64,000 bases of DNA from CAVSNH01 sp963729275 (GTDB lineage Bacteria; Actinomycetota; Acidimicrobiia; Acidimicrobiales; RAAP-2), in contig CAVSNH010000014.1 of NCBI GenBank assembly GCA_963729275.1, positions 1-64,000 of the forward strand. The letters run 5' to 3'. The notes below the pieces were generated by a model. It was given only the letters and a program-made list of their open reading frames with translations. It searched no databases and was not told the origin of the DNA. Positions 42,997-51,510 of this stretch are shown in pieces. Position 1 is the first letter of the stretch; every line of letters begins with the position of its first letter. The translations under genes and the position numbers were made by a program.

Positions 42997-43010
42997 GGGA
43001 GGTGGCTCCC
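42997..43010. promoter_or_regulatory. GGGA-N6-TCCC palindrome 4
   Basis: GGGAGGTGGCTCCC starts exactly 22 bp (two helical turns) after box 3, on the same DNA face. Paired boxes with this type of phasing are characteristic of cooperative DosR binding. Confidence 0.55.
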
Positions 43011-43064
43011 GTGGAACTTGGGCCACAAGCGGATTTCAATAGGTTTCCGAGATGGAAGAACCTT

Positions 43065-43368
43065 GTGATCAGGGAACTAGATGGACTGCCAGTGGGCGGG
43101 CTGGGACTCGAGGTGTCGGGGGAAGATCCTCGCCGACGATTACCGCCACGTGGTAGTACCGGCGATCGCTGGCGCGGGACGTACCGGTGATGTGAGAGCC
43201 CTACTCGTCAGCCTCGCTAATAGATACGAATCCTTGACCCAAGTTGTGGTGAACGCTGCAAGCGATCGGCAACCGCCCGCGTTTCACCGCTTGGGACGAT
43301 TCGCGTCGCGCCTCATCCTTCAGCGGCGAGCTAGGCGACGGCCGCTCTCCGTGTTGATGGGCGTGTAG
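43065..43368 (+). pseudogene. SpoIIAA-like (STAS-fold) protein remnant
   Basis: The frame starting near GTG 43065 reads IRELDGLPVGGLGLEVSG; an extra G in the run 43118-43122 shifts the reading, and the family core continues in the next frame as GKILADDYRHVVVPAIAGAG and GDVRALLV. After RYESLT the sequence no longer resembles the family. SpoIIAA-like proteins (PF11964) are ~120 residues. Broken by one insertion and a lost C-terminus. The stop region overlaps the end of the PRC-barrel gene on the other strand. Confidence 0.65.
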
Positions 43369-43694
43369 TTCAGCTCGAAGTGGTGATACAAGGTTGACTC
43401 GTCAGCCTGAGAGAGTTCCTCCCCGTGCATTTCGATGTCTGGGGCAGATCGAACCTGTTCCTTGGTGACAGCCACCTGCAAATCGTCGGGACCAATTTGA
43501 ATGCCGCCCAGCGGAACGAAGGTCAGGTGTCGTCCGATGATGCCTTCCTTAACCGTTGCGAACTGCGGCACGTCTGTCTCGACATCAACATAGACATCCT
43601 GCAACTTGCCGATCTTCTCCCCATTGATATCGATGAGCATCTTGTCGTGCCAATCAGCGACGTTGTATTGCGCCTGTCCTGGATCTTCACTCAC
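43320..43694 (-). CDS. PRC-barrel domain protein
   Basis: A 124-residue protein. Residues ~15-85 form a PRC barrel (DKMLIDINGEKIGKLQDVYV, PQFATVKEGIIGRHLTFVPL), followed by a KEQVRSAPDIEMHGEELSQA segment typical of stress-related PRC proteins in actinobacteria, which may bind RNA, metabolites or photosynthetic-type partners. Good ribosome site (GGAGAGGAGG). One of the few intact genes in this decayed cluster. Confidence 0.9.
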   Translation of the reverse strand: MSEDPGQAQYNVADWHDKMLIDINGEKIGKLQDVYVDVETDVPQFATVKEGIIGRHLTFVPLGGIQIGPDDLQVAVTKEQVRSAPDIEMHGEELSQADESTLYHHFELNYTPINTESGRRLARR

Positions 43695-43799
43695 GTCGGC
43701 CTCCTCTCCTGATCCATGGTTGGGAGCCTAACGACTCCATTCAGTTGAGGATCCGGGGGTGACTGGCTCCCCTGTGGCCTCTATCCGCCAAACGTTCTG

Positions 43800-44365
43800 G
43801 AGTCGCACTACCTCGTTCGCCCGACTTCCTCACCTGCCGACTTGGAAGTTCGAGCAGAAGGTAGCCGGCCGGAGACGCGACGTTGCGGGTCAGAGTCACC
43901 CGTCTCGATAACCCCTGTCGAAGACCTTGCGGCCGTGCATGTGAAGGGCCGGGGCGATGACAAGCCGGGGTTCGTCGACCAGGCCCTCTTCGAGCAAGAT
44001 TGGGTCAGTGCGATGCTTCCGTGCACCCCGATATCACCACCAGACTGCCGCTTCAGCTCGGCGACGAACTCTGGAAGGCGGCCGTCGATGACTGTGGTGT
44101 TCGCCCAGGTCTGTCTGGGTGTCGTCGACATCGCCACGAACTTCTCGACACCATTGATGAAGCTGGCGAATGGCTCGATGTCACTGGTCGGCCAGAAACC
44201 AGCCCACTTCTCGTAGGTCCGGTGGCCTAGGAGCACGGCGTCCTGGGTGGCGATAACGCGACCGAGGTTCTCCTGCATCGCCTCATCCCAGTCGGTGACG
44301 AACTCGGCTGGTTGCTCTACCACGCCGTCGAGCGACAACAACTCGTAGGCAACTACCTTGCGCAC
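43800..44365 (-). pseudogene. RibD/DHFR-like reductase, twice frameshifted
   Basis: The start (GTG 44365, ribosome site AAGGAG) and N-terminal half are normal for a RibD-C/dihydrofolate-reductase-like protein: VVAYELLSLDGVVEQPAEF, LLGHRTYEKWAGFWP, GDIGVHGSIALTQS. Near 43999 a base is lost; the family text continues LLEEGLVDE, LVIAPALHMHGRKVF in another frame, and after a second shift near 43910 VTLTRNVASPAGYLLLE appears in the third frame. About 185 residues would be restored. It is not functional as sequenced. Confidence 0.8.
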
Positions 44366-44642
44366 GGCATCATCTCCTTGTTCTGGGTGAGGCTCGAAGG
44401 TAATGACGTGCGACCATCCCAAAACTCATCGCCACCGATCGACGATCAAGGCCGACGGATTAAGTAGGCAACCGTCTCACGTCCGGTGGAGGATAAGTGC
44501 GAGGACCTGCGACTCGAGTGGGCAGCCCACGCCCGCCTGGCGTTCTCAGGTCTTGAAGAACCGATCGGGATTGCCGGATGCCGGATGGGGCCGCCTCCAC
44601 GAACCCCGCCCCGACGTGGCGGTCGGTGACGGTTAGCGGTAG

Positions 44643-45113
44643 CTACCGAGCTCCGCCTTCAAGAGCGGAATGCATCTCCACATTCCAATCCTCGGCGCCA
44701 AGGGTCCGAAGCTGGCGCTCAGCTATGCGCCACCCCTCGGGGAGGCGGACAACTGCATCGCGGTAGTAGCCCCACAAGCGGGGAGTACTCCCGTCTGCTC
44801 GCTGGTGCCATGCGTATACGGATGTGCGCACGTACGCGTGATCAAGGTCCTCGAATGTCACTAGGACGTTCGCATTGTGATGGCTCGTTGCGGCAAATCC
44901 ACCATCGGGATGTCCGAGCATCCGCCGGAGACCGGACTTGGATCGCACTGGTGCGAAACCAGGTCCGTAGTCGACCACACAGTTGTCGGTGAACAGTTCG
45001 ACGACCTCGTCGTAGAGCCGGTGATCGACGAAGTATGAATAGCGGTGGACGAGATCGATTATCTGGTCCTTGTCTATCAGCCGCCCAACCGCGGCTTCGG
45101 CGTCACTGTCCAT
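44643..45113 (-). CDS. SnoaL-like (NTF2-fold) protein
   Basis: A 156-residue protein of the SnoaL_4 type: DLVHRYSYFVDHRLYDEVVE, LFTDNCVVDYGPG, SHHNANVLVTFEDLDHAYVR and WRIAERQLRTLGAEDW. Such proteins are cyclases, dehydratases or hydroxysteroid isomerase-like enzymes, often beside aromatic-ring or steroid catabolism. ATG preceded by AGGAGCG. Monocistronic. Confidence 0.87.
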   Translation of the reverse strand: MDSDAEAAVGRLIDKDQIIDLVHRYSYFVDHRLYDEVVELFTDNCVVDYGPGFAPVRSKSGLRRMLGHPDGGFAATSHHNANVLVTFEDLDHAYVRTSVYAWHQRADGSTPRLWGYYRDAVVRLPEGWRIAERQLRTLGAEDWNVEMHSALEGGAR

Positions 45114-45218
45114 CGCTCCTCCTGGGTCTGATGCGGCACTCGTACGCACGCTGGGACAACTGCATCATGCCCCCGGAGCCGTGACCGCCTGCGTCACGCG
45201 AGATACGTCGATACACCG

Positions 45219-45500
45219 GTGATCCGTCGGTTCACCGATCGGGACCAGTTCGCCTCCTACGAGGGCGTCGCCCCCATCGAGCCGTCCTCCGGGCCAGGAC
45301 CGTCCATGGCCTCAGCCGACGAGGAAACCGGCAGCTCAACCAGCACCATCCACATGGTGGCCATCTGCCAGATTCGCCAAACCAACTCGGACGAAAAGAC
45401 CCACTTCGAACGGAAGGTTGCCGAGGAGAAGACCAAGCGGGAGGCCTTTCGCTCGCTCAAGCGTCACGTGAGCAACGCCGTCGATCGCCAACTCCTTCCG
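45219..45500 (+). mobile_element. IS110-family transposase remnant (C-terminal part)
   Basis: The frame reads RRFTDRDQFASYEGVAPIEP (the conserved F-x-S-Y-x-G-x-x-P-x-x-x-S-S segment of the IS110 C-terminal domain), IHMVAICQIRQTNSD and KREAFRSLKRHVSNAVDRQL. The middle LSRRGNRQLN is in another frame, showing two small compensating indels. Only the C-terminal third remains, without recognisable ends. Confidence 0.75.
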
Positions 45501-45783
45501 ACATCCAGAAGTAGGGGTCCGAGAGAACAAGCGGGAACGGTTCGTAGCCTACGTGACCGGCTCTGCACCCTGGCGACCGGTTCTCCGGCGAGGTCACTCC
45601 GGACCCACCAAACCTTCGGCTGCCGCGCCCATCGAGGGCTGCTTGGTGCGTGGCGGCCGAAAAGCCGCAGAAATGGTCCACTTGACTCACAGAGGATTCG
45701 GTCGAGATCGCTGGCGAGTTGCAAGCGAGCGCCGGTCGATAATGCGCCCCGAGCCGGCAGCGGTCGGAACAGGGCGCTCGGCG
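45501..45783. other. Intergenic gap
   Basis: 283 bp between the IS110 remnant and the FkbM-type gene's stop. Overlapping open frames on both strands but none protein-like; I see nothing in it. Confidence 0.4.
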
Positions 45784-46554
45784 TCAGTCGTGGGCTATCC
45801 AGTTCCAGTGCTCACCGGTGTGGAGCTTTTCCCTGAAGAGGGATAGGTCGAGCGGCCCATTGCCATCCATGTCGAACAGTCTCAGTCCGATATCGTGGCA
45901 GATGGCCCGGTGGAAGTCCTCGTCCGACCAGCCGAACTGCTTGGCTCCGCCCCAACCGTGCTCTATCGTCATGATTGGTTTCGCCCGTCGGAGAGTCTCG
46001 ATCGCTCCGGCAATGACCAGTCCTTCGGCCCCCTCCACGTCGATCTTGACGAAGTCAGGAAGCCAGCCGTCGGGCAGGTGATCATCTAGTCGTTCAGTGG
46101 GGACCACGATGGACTCGGAGTGGACTTCGGCTGGATAGGTGCGCTCCTCGAATCCGCTGTACCCCTCGAACCGCCGATCGGTCACATGAACAAAGGTGCT
46201 CTCGCCCTCTTTGTCCGACAGCGCAGCCTGTCGTATGTCCATCTCGGGATACTCCCGTTCCAGCTTGGCGAAGAGGTTCGGAAGTGGTTCGTATGCGATG
46301 TGCCGCCCGTTCGGGGCGATCCGGCGGAAGTCCCGGAGAAAGAGTCCCTGGTTGGCACCGACATCAAGACAGTTGGCATTTCGCCGGAGTCCGAATGTAA
46401 GGAGCAACTTGAGATTCTTTTCGTCGCTCCGGTTCCGACGGTCGATCGGCGTACTTCGATCACCTGTCAGCAACCGGACCAGTTGGTCCCTGGAATGTGC
46501 CGCATGCCGCCGCACTCCCAATGAGTCAGCGATCCCCTGGACTTCACGACGCAT
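45784..46554 (-). CDS. FkbM-family methyltransferase
   Basis: A 256-residue methyltransferase. Motif I LDVGANQGLFLRDFRRIAP, EPLPNLFAKLEREYP, the FkbM core DFVKIDVEGAEGLVIAG and TIEHGWGGAKQF. FkbM enzymes O-methylate sugars, polyketides or surface glycans. The start at ATG 46554 is chosen; the frame upstream is unlike the family. No glycan gene cluster is nearby, suggesting a stray cargo gene. Confidence 0.88.
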   Translation of the reverse strand: MRREVQGIADSLGVRRHAAHSRDQLVRLLTGDRSTPIDRRNRSDEKNLKLLLTFGLRRNANCLDVGANQGLFLRDFRRIAPNGRHIAYEPLPNLFAKLEREYPEMDIRQAALSDKEGESTFVHVTDRRFEGYSGFEERTYPAEVHSESIVVPTERLDDHLPDGWLPDFVKIDVEGAEGLVIAGAIETLRRAKPIMTIEHGWGGAKQFGWSDEDFHRAICHDIGLRLFDMDGNGPLDLSLFREKLHTGEHWNWIAHD

Positions 46555-46690
46555 ACTCGCAGTTTGCCACTGGCACCGTTTGGTGCAGCCACGACCCTCG
46601 GCGGGATTGCCAAACCCGGTGGGGGTTGTGCACACGCCCGAACGTGCCCGGTCGGGAGGGGCAGGCGATAGTCGCAGACAGCCAGTTCGG

Positions 46691-46877
46691 CTATAGCCCC
46701 AACGCCCTCAGCGTCCGCTCCAGCTCCTTGTTGCTCCCCCGATAGATCGCCCCTCCGGACGTACCGCTTGCTCAGAGCGCTAGTCCCCTTCTCGGCTGCC
46801 TGGACGTTCCCGAGATCCCTCGCCACCCGATAGCTCTGCGAGCGGGCCGACGAGATGGCGCGCTTGGTGGTGGTCAC
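46691..46877 (-). pseudogene. Small basic protein with RGSNKELERTLR tail, frameshifted
   Basis: From GTG 46877 the product reads TTKRAISSARSQSYRVARDL, GNVQAAEKGTSALSKRYVRR; after one extra C/G in the run 46751-46754 it continues in another frame as AIYRGSNKELERTLRALGL and stop. Joined, it would be a 61-residue basic, helical protein of a kind known from actinobacteria and their phages. The start overlaps the stop of a tiny upstream frame (ending ELDDMVGEKLK). A second, truncated copy of the C-terminal half lies at 54605-54699. Confidence 0.6.
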
Positions 46878-46982
46878 TTCAGTTTCTCGCCAACCATGTC
46901 GTCCAGCTCCTCGAGGGGCGAGGGAATGACGGCGGCTCTTGGAACCTCACTCACCAAAGGCGCCGGGGCGACCGAGAGAGCT

Positions 46983-47010
46983 GAAAGGGAGGGCCTCGGC
47001 CCTCCCTTTC
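46983..47010. terminator. Perfect 13-bp hairpin, bidirectional terminator-like
   Basis: GAAAGGGAGGGCC (46983-46995) and GGCCCTCCCTTTC (46998-47010) are perfect complements around TC. Each strand ends in a short T-run (TTTC), so it could work in both directions. It lies between the small basic gene on the minus strand and the membrane protein gene on the plus strand. Confidence 0.6.
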
Positions 47011-47167
47011 GCGTCACTCCGCCGAGGTCCTCTGGTAATCCTTGAAGGACAACGGCCCGCTTGCAGAGATGCGAGTCACCCACAGCCGGAGTTGTAGGGC
47101 AGCCCTCAATGCATCGGCAAGAGCCGCTGCCTAATGTTAGGGAAGCAGGCAGCGGCAGGAGAGACAG

Positions 47168-47572
47168 ATGTCGGGTCCAACGAAGAGTGCTTACGCTCTC
47201 CCTGTTTTGCGGGTCCTATCCATCCTCGGCGGCGTAACCATGCTGATTTCCGTCTTAGTGCTCCACTGGCACGGTGGAAGTTCTTCAGGTGGTGCCTACA
47301 GCGTTGGCCGTGGTCTGTGGGGCGTGGGCGTGCGGCTTCCGTGGATTATTCCGCTCCTCGTGGCCTCGACCATGGCAGTCCTCTTGGCTGTCGTCCTCGA
47401 CCGCAACCGATTTGGCGGGGCGGCGGTTGCCCTGACAGGTCTTGGTTCAATTGTGATCGTCATTACGCTCCATCGGACTGGGGCAGGACTTGTGGTTGCA
47501 CTGATCGGGGGTTCTGCGCTTCTCGTTGCGGGATGCTTGGCTGCAGTGAATATTCAGAGTCACGCCGGATAG
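47168..47572 (+). CDS. Four-helix membrane protein
   Basis: A 134-residue membrane protein with four hydrophobic segments (VLRVLSILGGVTMLISVLVL, WIIPLLVASTMAVLLAVVL, VALTGLGSIVIVITL, LVVALIGGSALLVAGCLAAV). A short Gly/Ser-rich external loop follows helix 1. The ribosome site GCAGGAGA precedes ATG. No family recognised. Confidence 0.8.
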   Translation: MSGPTKSAYALPVLRVLSILGGVTMLISVLVLHWHGGSSSGGAYSVGRGLWGVGVRLPWIIPLLVASTMAVLLAVVLDRNRFGGAAVALTGLGSIVIVITLHRTGAGLVVALIGGSALLVAGCLAAVNIQSHAG

Positions 47573-47699
47573 CCGCTCCGGTGCATAATCGGCGTTCGGG
47601 GCGCGTCAGCACTGCGAAGGGTGCCGAAGCTCTGGGAGCTACGCCAAGTACAAACAGCCGCTCTCCTGGCTCTGGGCACACAGCCTGGGAAGATGCGGA

Positions 47700-47985
47700 C
47701 AAGCCACGACGTCTCCTTGGGAGCGGCATCCCCGAGATGAGGAACTACTGCATGTCATCGAAGGTCGGGTAGAGATCGAGGTCCTCACGGAGACAGGCCC
47801 CGTTGTCAACCTCGTGACGGAAGGGTCGATCTTCGTTGTCCCGCGGAACCACTGGCATCGACACCGTATTGTCGGAGTAGTCAAGGAGCTCTACTTAACG
47901 CCAGGTCCAACGGAGACATCCTTCGCTGAAGAACCCAGGACGGAAGACAAGCCGACGCGAGGCCTGAGTAATCACCCAAGCTGTC
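47700..47985 (+). pseudogene. Cupin-domain protein without a start
   Basis: A cupin core is clear: TTSPWERHPRDEELLHVIEG, RVEIEVLTETG and VVPRNHWHRHRI (second cupin motif with metal-binding His). The open frame begins after a TAA at 47586 and has no ATG/GTG before the cupin core; the first candidate, GTG 47814, would delete the first half of the barrel. The N-terminal ~45 residues of the family are missing. The tail after AEEPR is low-content. Confidence 0.65.
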
Positions 47986-48096
47986 GACTGGGTCACTGTT
48001 CCGGCGATGGGGGCAGCCCTTGCTTGTCACTGCGGCGGTGCCTAGCCCCGCTGGCTATCGCCCGGACCGATCGCAGAACCTCGGCGACGACGCTTC

Positions 48097-48543
48097 CTAC
48101 CCGGCGGTTGCGTTCAGGGCCCCCGCGATGTCATCGATGGCCGCCTGCTCGGGCTCGCTCACGTCTTGACCATGCTCCCGATGAGCAGCTACGACCTCGT
48201 GGGACAGCGTGACGATGAACTGGCGATATTCATCGACCTCTTCCGGCGTGGCCTTGCGCTCAAGCAAGGTGACTGCATCACGCAAGTGTTGAAGTCCATG
48301 TTGCTTGAGCTCCTCAGGAGAGTGATAGTGCGTGCGATCTCGCTCCGGTTTAGCTGCGACGATCTCATCCAGAAGTTCGCTCTCACCGTGCTGGCGGCGT
48401 GCCTCGACATAGGCCTTGGCTATGGCAATGGTCTCGCGAAGGGAGCCTCCCCGCTGGGCAGTGACCACGATCATTCCAGCACTTGGCGGCGCTTCTAGGT
48501 TCAGCTGCCATTCCTCAGTCGTGAAGTCAGACTTCGAGGTCAC
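48097..48543 (-). CDS. Conserved hypothetical protein (stress-type, helical)
   Basis: A 148-residue acidic helical protein. Segments FTTEEWQLNLEAPPSAGMIV, ETIAIAKAYVEARRQHGESE, LLDEIVAAKPERDRTHYHSP, EELKQHGLQHLRDAVTLLER and EVVAAHREHGQDVSEPEQAA correspond to a conserved hypothetical family common in actinobacteria and proteobacteria. GTG 48543 follows a GGAGG site. Function unknown. Confidence 0.8.
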   Translation of the reverse strand: MTSKSDFTTEEWQLNLEAPPSAGMIVVTAQRGGSLRETIAIAKAYVEARRQHGESELLDEIVAAKPERDRTHYHSPEELKQHGLQHLRDAVTLLERKATPEEVDEYRQFIVTLSHEVVAAHREHGQDVSEPEQAAIDDIAGALNATAG

Positions 48544-48866
48544 CACCAGCCTCCGATCTCTACGAATCGCCAATCCCCTCTTTGCACACACCGTAGCGAC
48601 TGGGATTGCACGAGCATGCAGCATTGCGGCGTAAGCGAATCGCCCCTGACCTGGCGCTCAGGGGCAGCCATCTGAACTGCGTCTCGGATTGCGGGCACTT
48701 CGGAAATGAGGCGGGGTCCGGCGCTCGCGGCAGCAAGCATCTGGCCACTTGGATGCGAGAAGGGTGCCCCACCCATCCGGCAGCGGTAGAGGGCACCCTT
48801 GCAGCCCAGAGTGCCGGTCCACGATCGTCAAGGTGACCACTCGGCCAGCTCGTGCAACCATGAGGC

Positions 48867-49292
48867 ATGCACCGAACTGCTGAGTGCGCCTGCGGGCGCC
48901 TCACCGTGACTGTCCGTAGCGAACCACTGGCCATTGCAACGTGTCACTGCGACTTCTGCCAGAAGCGCACGGGCAGCGTCTTCCAGGTCGGAGCGTACTT
49001 CGCCGCTGGTGAGGAGCTGGAGGTGAACGGGGAGACGAAGGAATACAACGGCCTCGACCTCGATGGTGTTGGCAATGCCTCGGGGGACTCCGTGAGCTAC
49101 TACTTCTGTCCGACATGTGGTTCAACCTTGTACTGGATCAAGGGAGGCGATAGCCCGATCATGGGTATGGCCGTCGGCAATTTCGTTGACCCTGAATTCC
49201 CCGCGCCCGTCATGGAGGGCCACGAGGAGATGCGCCACCACTGGGTCTCGCCCGTCCCTGGCGCGGTTTCGATCAATCCGCACGGCACCTGA
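48867..49292 (+). CDS. GFA/CENP-V domain protein
   Basis: A 141-residue zinc protein of the glutathione-dependent formaldehyde-activating (GFA) family. Ligand groups: ECACGRL, CHCDFCQKRTG and YFCPTCGSTLYW, giving two zinc sites. Members bind glutathione-like adducts or act in unknown detoxification; actinobacteria generally lack glutathione, so a mycothiol-related or other role is likely. ATG start. Confidence 0.9.
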   Translation: MHRTAECACGRLTVTVRSEPLAIATCHCDFCQKRTGSVFQVGAYFAAGEELEVNGETKEYNGLDLDGVGNASGDSVSYYFCPTCGSTLYWIKGGDSPIMGMAVGNFVDPEFPAPVMEGHEEMRHHWVSPVPGAVSINPHGT

Positions 49293-49649
49293 CCGAGCAG
49301 AGCCTCTGCAGGAGCAAATCGCGGTAGCTTCACTTGCCCCACGCCCGGTGATGTGAACTCACCCCCTCGGTACAACGATGGTTCCGTGACCGACCGAGTC
49401 CAACTAAAGCGAGTGCGTTATCGGAAGGCTCCATTCTGGGTGCGAACCTGGAGAAACTGCATCTCGTAGGCGGATTGGTCGGACTGCATGTTTTGCCCGA
49501 CCCAAGGCACTGGCCTCGAGCGCACGGATACGTCGACCGGTGGTCTTGGTAAGGCTCCATCAACCTACTTCGCCCGAACAATCCCAGTGCCCTGCCGTGT
49601 TCGGGAGCAGCGTTGGACTTGTTGGCGACCACTAGCATCGATCAACGTT
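49293..49649. other. Intergenic gap
   Basis: 357 bp before the PH-like gene. The downstream gene's frame is open back to 49488, but that part has no protein-like content. No motif seen. Confidence 0.4.
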
Positions 49650-49967
49650 GTGAGCCAACGCACGTTCACGGGAGTTCGCCTCTCCGTACCAACGGTATTT
49701 GGTGTCGTCGCCACCAGTTGGCCCTTCGCCCGAATCTCAATCGGGGACGATGGCGTGGAGCTCATCTCGACCTTTCCCCTCCGGTCGGAGTGGTACTCAC
49801 CGCTCGACGAGATCACCTCGGTGAAGGTTGACGGACACAGAGTCCTTTTTGGTCGGACCGACGGCAGCAGCGCCTGTTTCAGGTTCTTCAGTTGGAGCCA
49901 TGCTGTCCTAGTCTCCGCGCTCGTTGAGTGTGGGCTGCGAGTAGAGCACGTTGACAACGTCGTCTAG
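49650..49967 (+). CDS. PH-like small protein
   Basis: A 105-residue protein. Alternating beta strands (VRLSVPTVFGVVATSWPFAR, DDGVELISTFPLRSEWYSP, DEITSVKVDGHRVLFGRTDG) and a final helix (FSWSHAVLVSALVECGLRVE) look like a small bacterial PH domain. GTG start at VSQRTF. No known partner; location probably cytoplasmic face of the membrane. Confidence 0.6.
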   Translation: MSQRTFTGVRLSVPTVFGVVATSWPFARISIGDDGVELISTFPLRSEWYSPLDEITSVKVDGHRVLFGRTDGSSACFRFFSWSHAVLVSALVECGLRVEHVDNVV

Positions 49968-50229
49968 AGATCAGAAGCCAGGACCGACGCACGGTTCAGT
50001 TGACATTTCCAGACCGCTCAAGCGGGGACCACTCGTCAGGCCAACGGTCCGCGTTGTGGGACACCCCGATTAGTGAGACTGCGGACTGGACCAAGCAAGG
50101 ACGGAACGGAAATCCTTCCGTATCCGTCTACCTCTCACTCGTAACGCGCGCAGTTCCCTTCATGCCACCTGCACGATGTGTCAGATGGTGGAGGCGTGCC
50201 ACCGCCTTCCTCTGTGGGCGGTCGGCGCT

Positions 50230-50593
50230 CTGAAGGCCTCCGACTCAGGGCGGCCCGGGCAGCCTCGACAGCGTCGAGGGGATCAGACTTACCTTGGTTC
50301 CGTCGAGCTTGGCGGTTGGGTCGGTCGACTTCGACCACCTTGATGCCTTGCCGACGGAGGAAGCGAGCCAGGGCCACCCCATAGGACCCAGTTCCCTCGA
50401 CGCCGATCATGGTCACCTGGCCGAAGGTCTCGAGCCAGGCCAACAGGGCCTTGTAGCCGACGGCGTCAGCCTTGAACGACTCGGTGCCGACCAGCCTTCC
50501 CAAAGGGTCGAGCGCCGCAGCAACGTGGGTGTCGAGGTGAGTATCGACACCACCCGTGATCCCGGGGGGAGCTTCTACGATGGTCATGGCCAT
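50230..50593 (-). mobile_element. IS110-family transposase fragment (N-terminal DEDD part)
   Basis: The start MTIVEAPPGITGGVDTHLDT and the IGVEGTGSYG, VVEVDRPNRQARRNQGKSDP and LDAVEAARAALS segments are the RuvC-like DEDD nuclease half of an IS110 transposase. The family match ends abruptly near 50275 and the frame runs on into unrelated text. The C-terminal serine domain is missing. About 65% similar by eye to the copy at 59465. Confidence 0.85.
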
Positions 50594-50626
50594 CCCTTCT
50601 TTCCTTAAGCGGTTGAGGGGTGGCAC

Positions 50627-50947
50627 GGCCGTCCTTGATCAGAGCGACGGGCGGTCGGGATTGTTCTAGCAATCCCGACCAATCACCCAACCTCAGAGAC
50701 GGGGCGTGCCGTTGTCAATGTCCACTGGAAGAGTTCGGACGACGACGCCCGAGGACGCCTCATGACTCCAAGTCAGGCCGAATCTTCCAGTGCTCCCGAA
50801 GCTATTGAGGACCAGCTGCGAGGCGGTGGATCCTGAAAGCAATTGTCATTGTTGTGGGATGCCCCGGTGCCTTTCGTTCGTGCGCCCTTATTCCGGACGA
50901 TGGATACCAGACAAGCGACCGAGTACGTAGATTGACAGAATCTGTCC
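50627..50947. other. Gap upstream of the IS110 fragment and the VOC gene
   Basis: 321 bp without a gene. The part near 50594-50750 would be the left end of the IS110 element, where bridge RNAs are encoded in this family. Near the VOC gene, GACAGA-A-TCTGTC (50934-50946) is a perfect palindrome ending one base before the ATG. Confidence 0.45.
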
Positions 50948-51361
50948 ATGCCATCGATTACGGGCTATCTGGCCCCAACGCTCACCGTGACCAACCTGGC
51001 TAGAAGCGTCAGTTGGTATCGGGAAGTGCTGGACCTGACGATCGGTCGTGAGTATGAGCCTCCCGACAAACGCCAGCGCGACGCGTGTCTTTTAGAGCCA
51101 CGCACGGGGCTCGAACTCTGCCTAGTGGAGTACTCCGGGGGTCCCCAGGACGCCTTCAACGAGTTCATACCTGGCCTGGACCACCTTGAGTTCCTCGTCG
51201 CAGAGCGCACAGATCTGGACGAGTGGGCTCAGCGTCTCGATTCCCTGGGAATCGCCCATTCAGGTGTCAAGGAGCCTTGGTATACACGGAACGCGATGCT
51301 CACCTTCCGCGACCCTGACAACATCCAGCTCGAGTTCTTCTGGAGGGCACCGACCCGCTAA
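50948..51361 (+). CDS. VOC (glyoxalase/dioxygenase-fold) protein
   Basis: A 137-residue vicinal-oxygen-chelate protein with two beta-alpha-beta-beta-beta modules: APTLTVTNLARSVSWYREVL, LEPRTGLELCLVEYSGG, GLDHLEFLVAER and FRDPDNIQLEFFW. Metal ligands in the standard positions are LDHLEF (His) and QLEFFW (Glu). The substrate is unknown. The palindrome ending just before the ATG could serve as an operator or a leaderless -10. Confidence 0.9.
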   Translation: MPSITGYLAPTLTVTNLARSVSWYREVLDLTIGREYEPPDKRQRDACLLEPRTGLELCLVEYSGGPQDAFNEFIPGLDHLEFLVAERTDLDEWAQRLDSLGIAHSGVKEPWYTRNAMLTFRDPDNIQLEFFWRAPTR

Positions 51362-51434
51362 CTGTCCCACCTACCCGGCAGCGGTAGGGGGCAGTCTGTC
51401 TTTACAATTTGCGGGAGTTGTGGGTCCTTAAGAC

Positions 51435-51467
51435 GAGACGACTCTTTGGGGCTACGTCGGTCGTCTC
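51435..51467. terminator. Dyad between convergent VOC and cyclase genes
   Basis: GAGACGAC (51435-51442) and GTCGTCTC (51460-51467) are exact complements separated by 17 bp, located between two genes that read toward each other. A weak terminator is the natural reading; no long T-run follows. Confidence 0.4.
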
Positions 51468-51510
51468 AATCTGTGACTGAGTCGAAGAAGAACTCGTTTG
51501 GAGTTGCGGT

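Noticed and set aside
45784..46554. Part of a glycan or polyketide cluster around the FkbM methyltransferase
   Set aside because: No glycosyltransferase or biosynthetic gene within 10 kb on either side.
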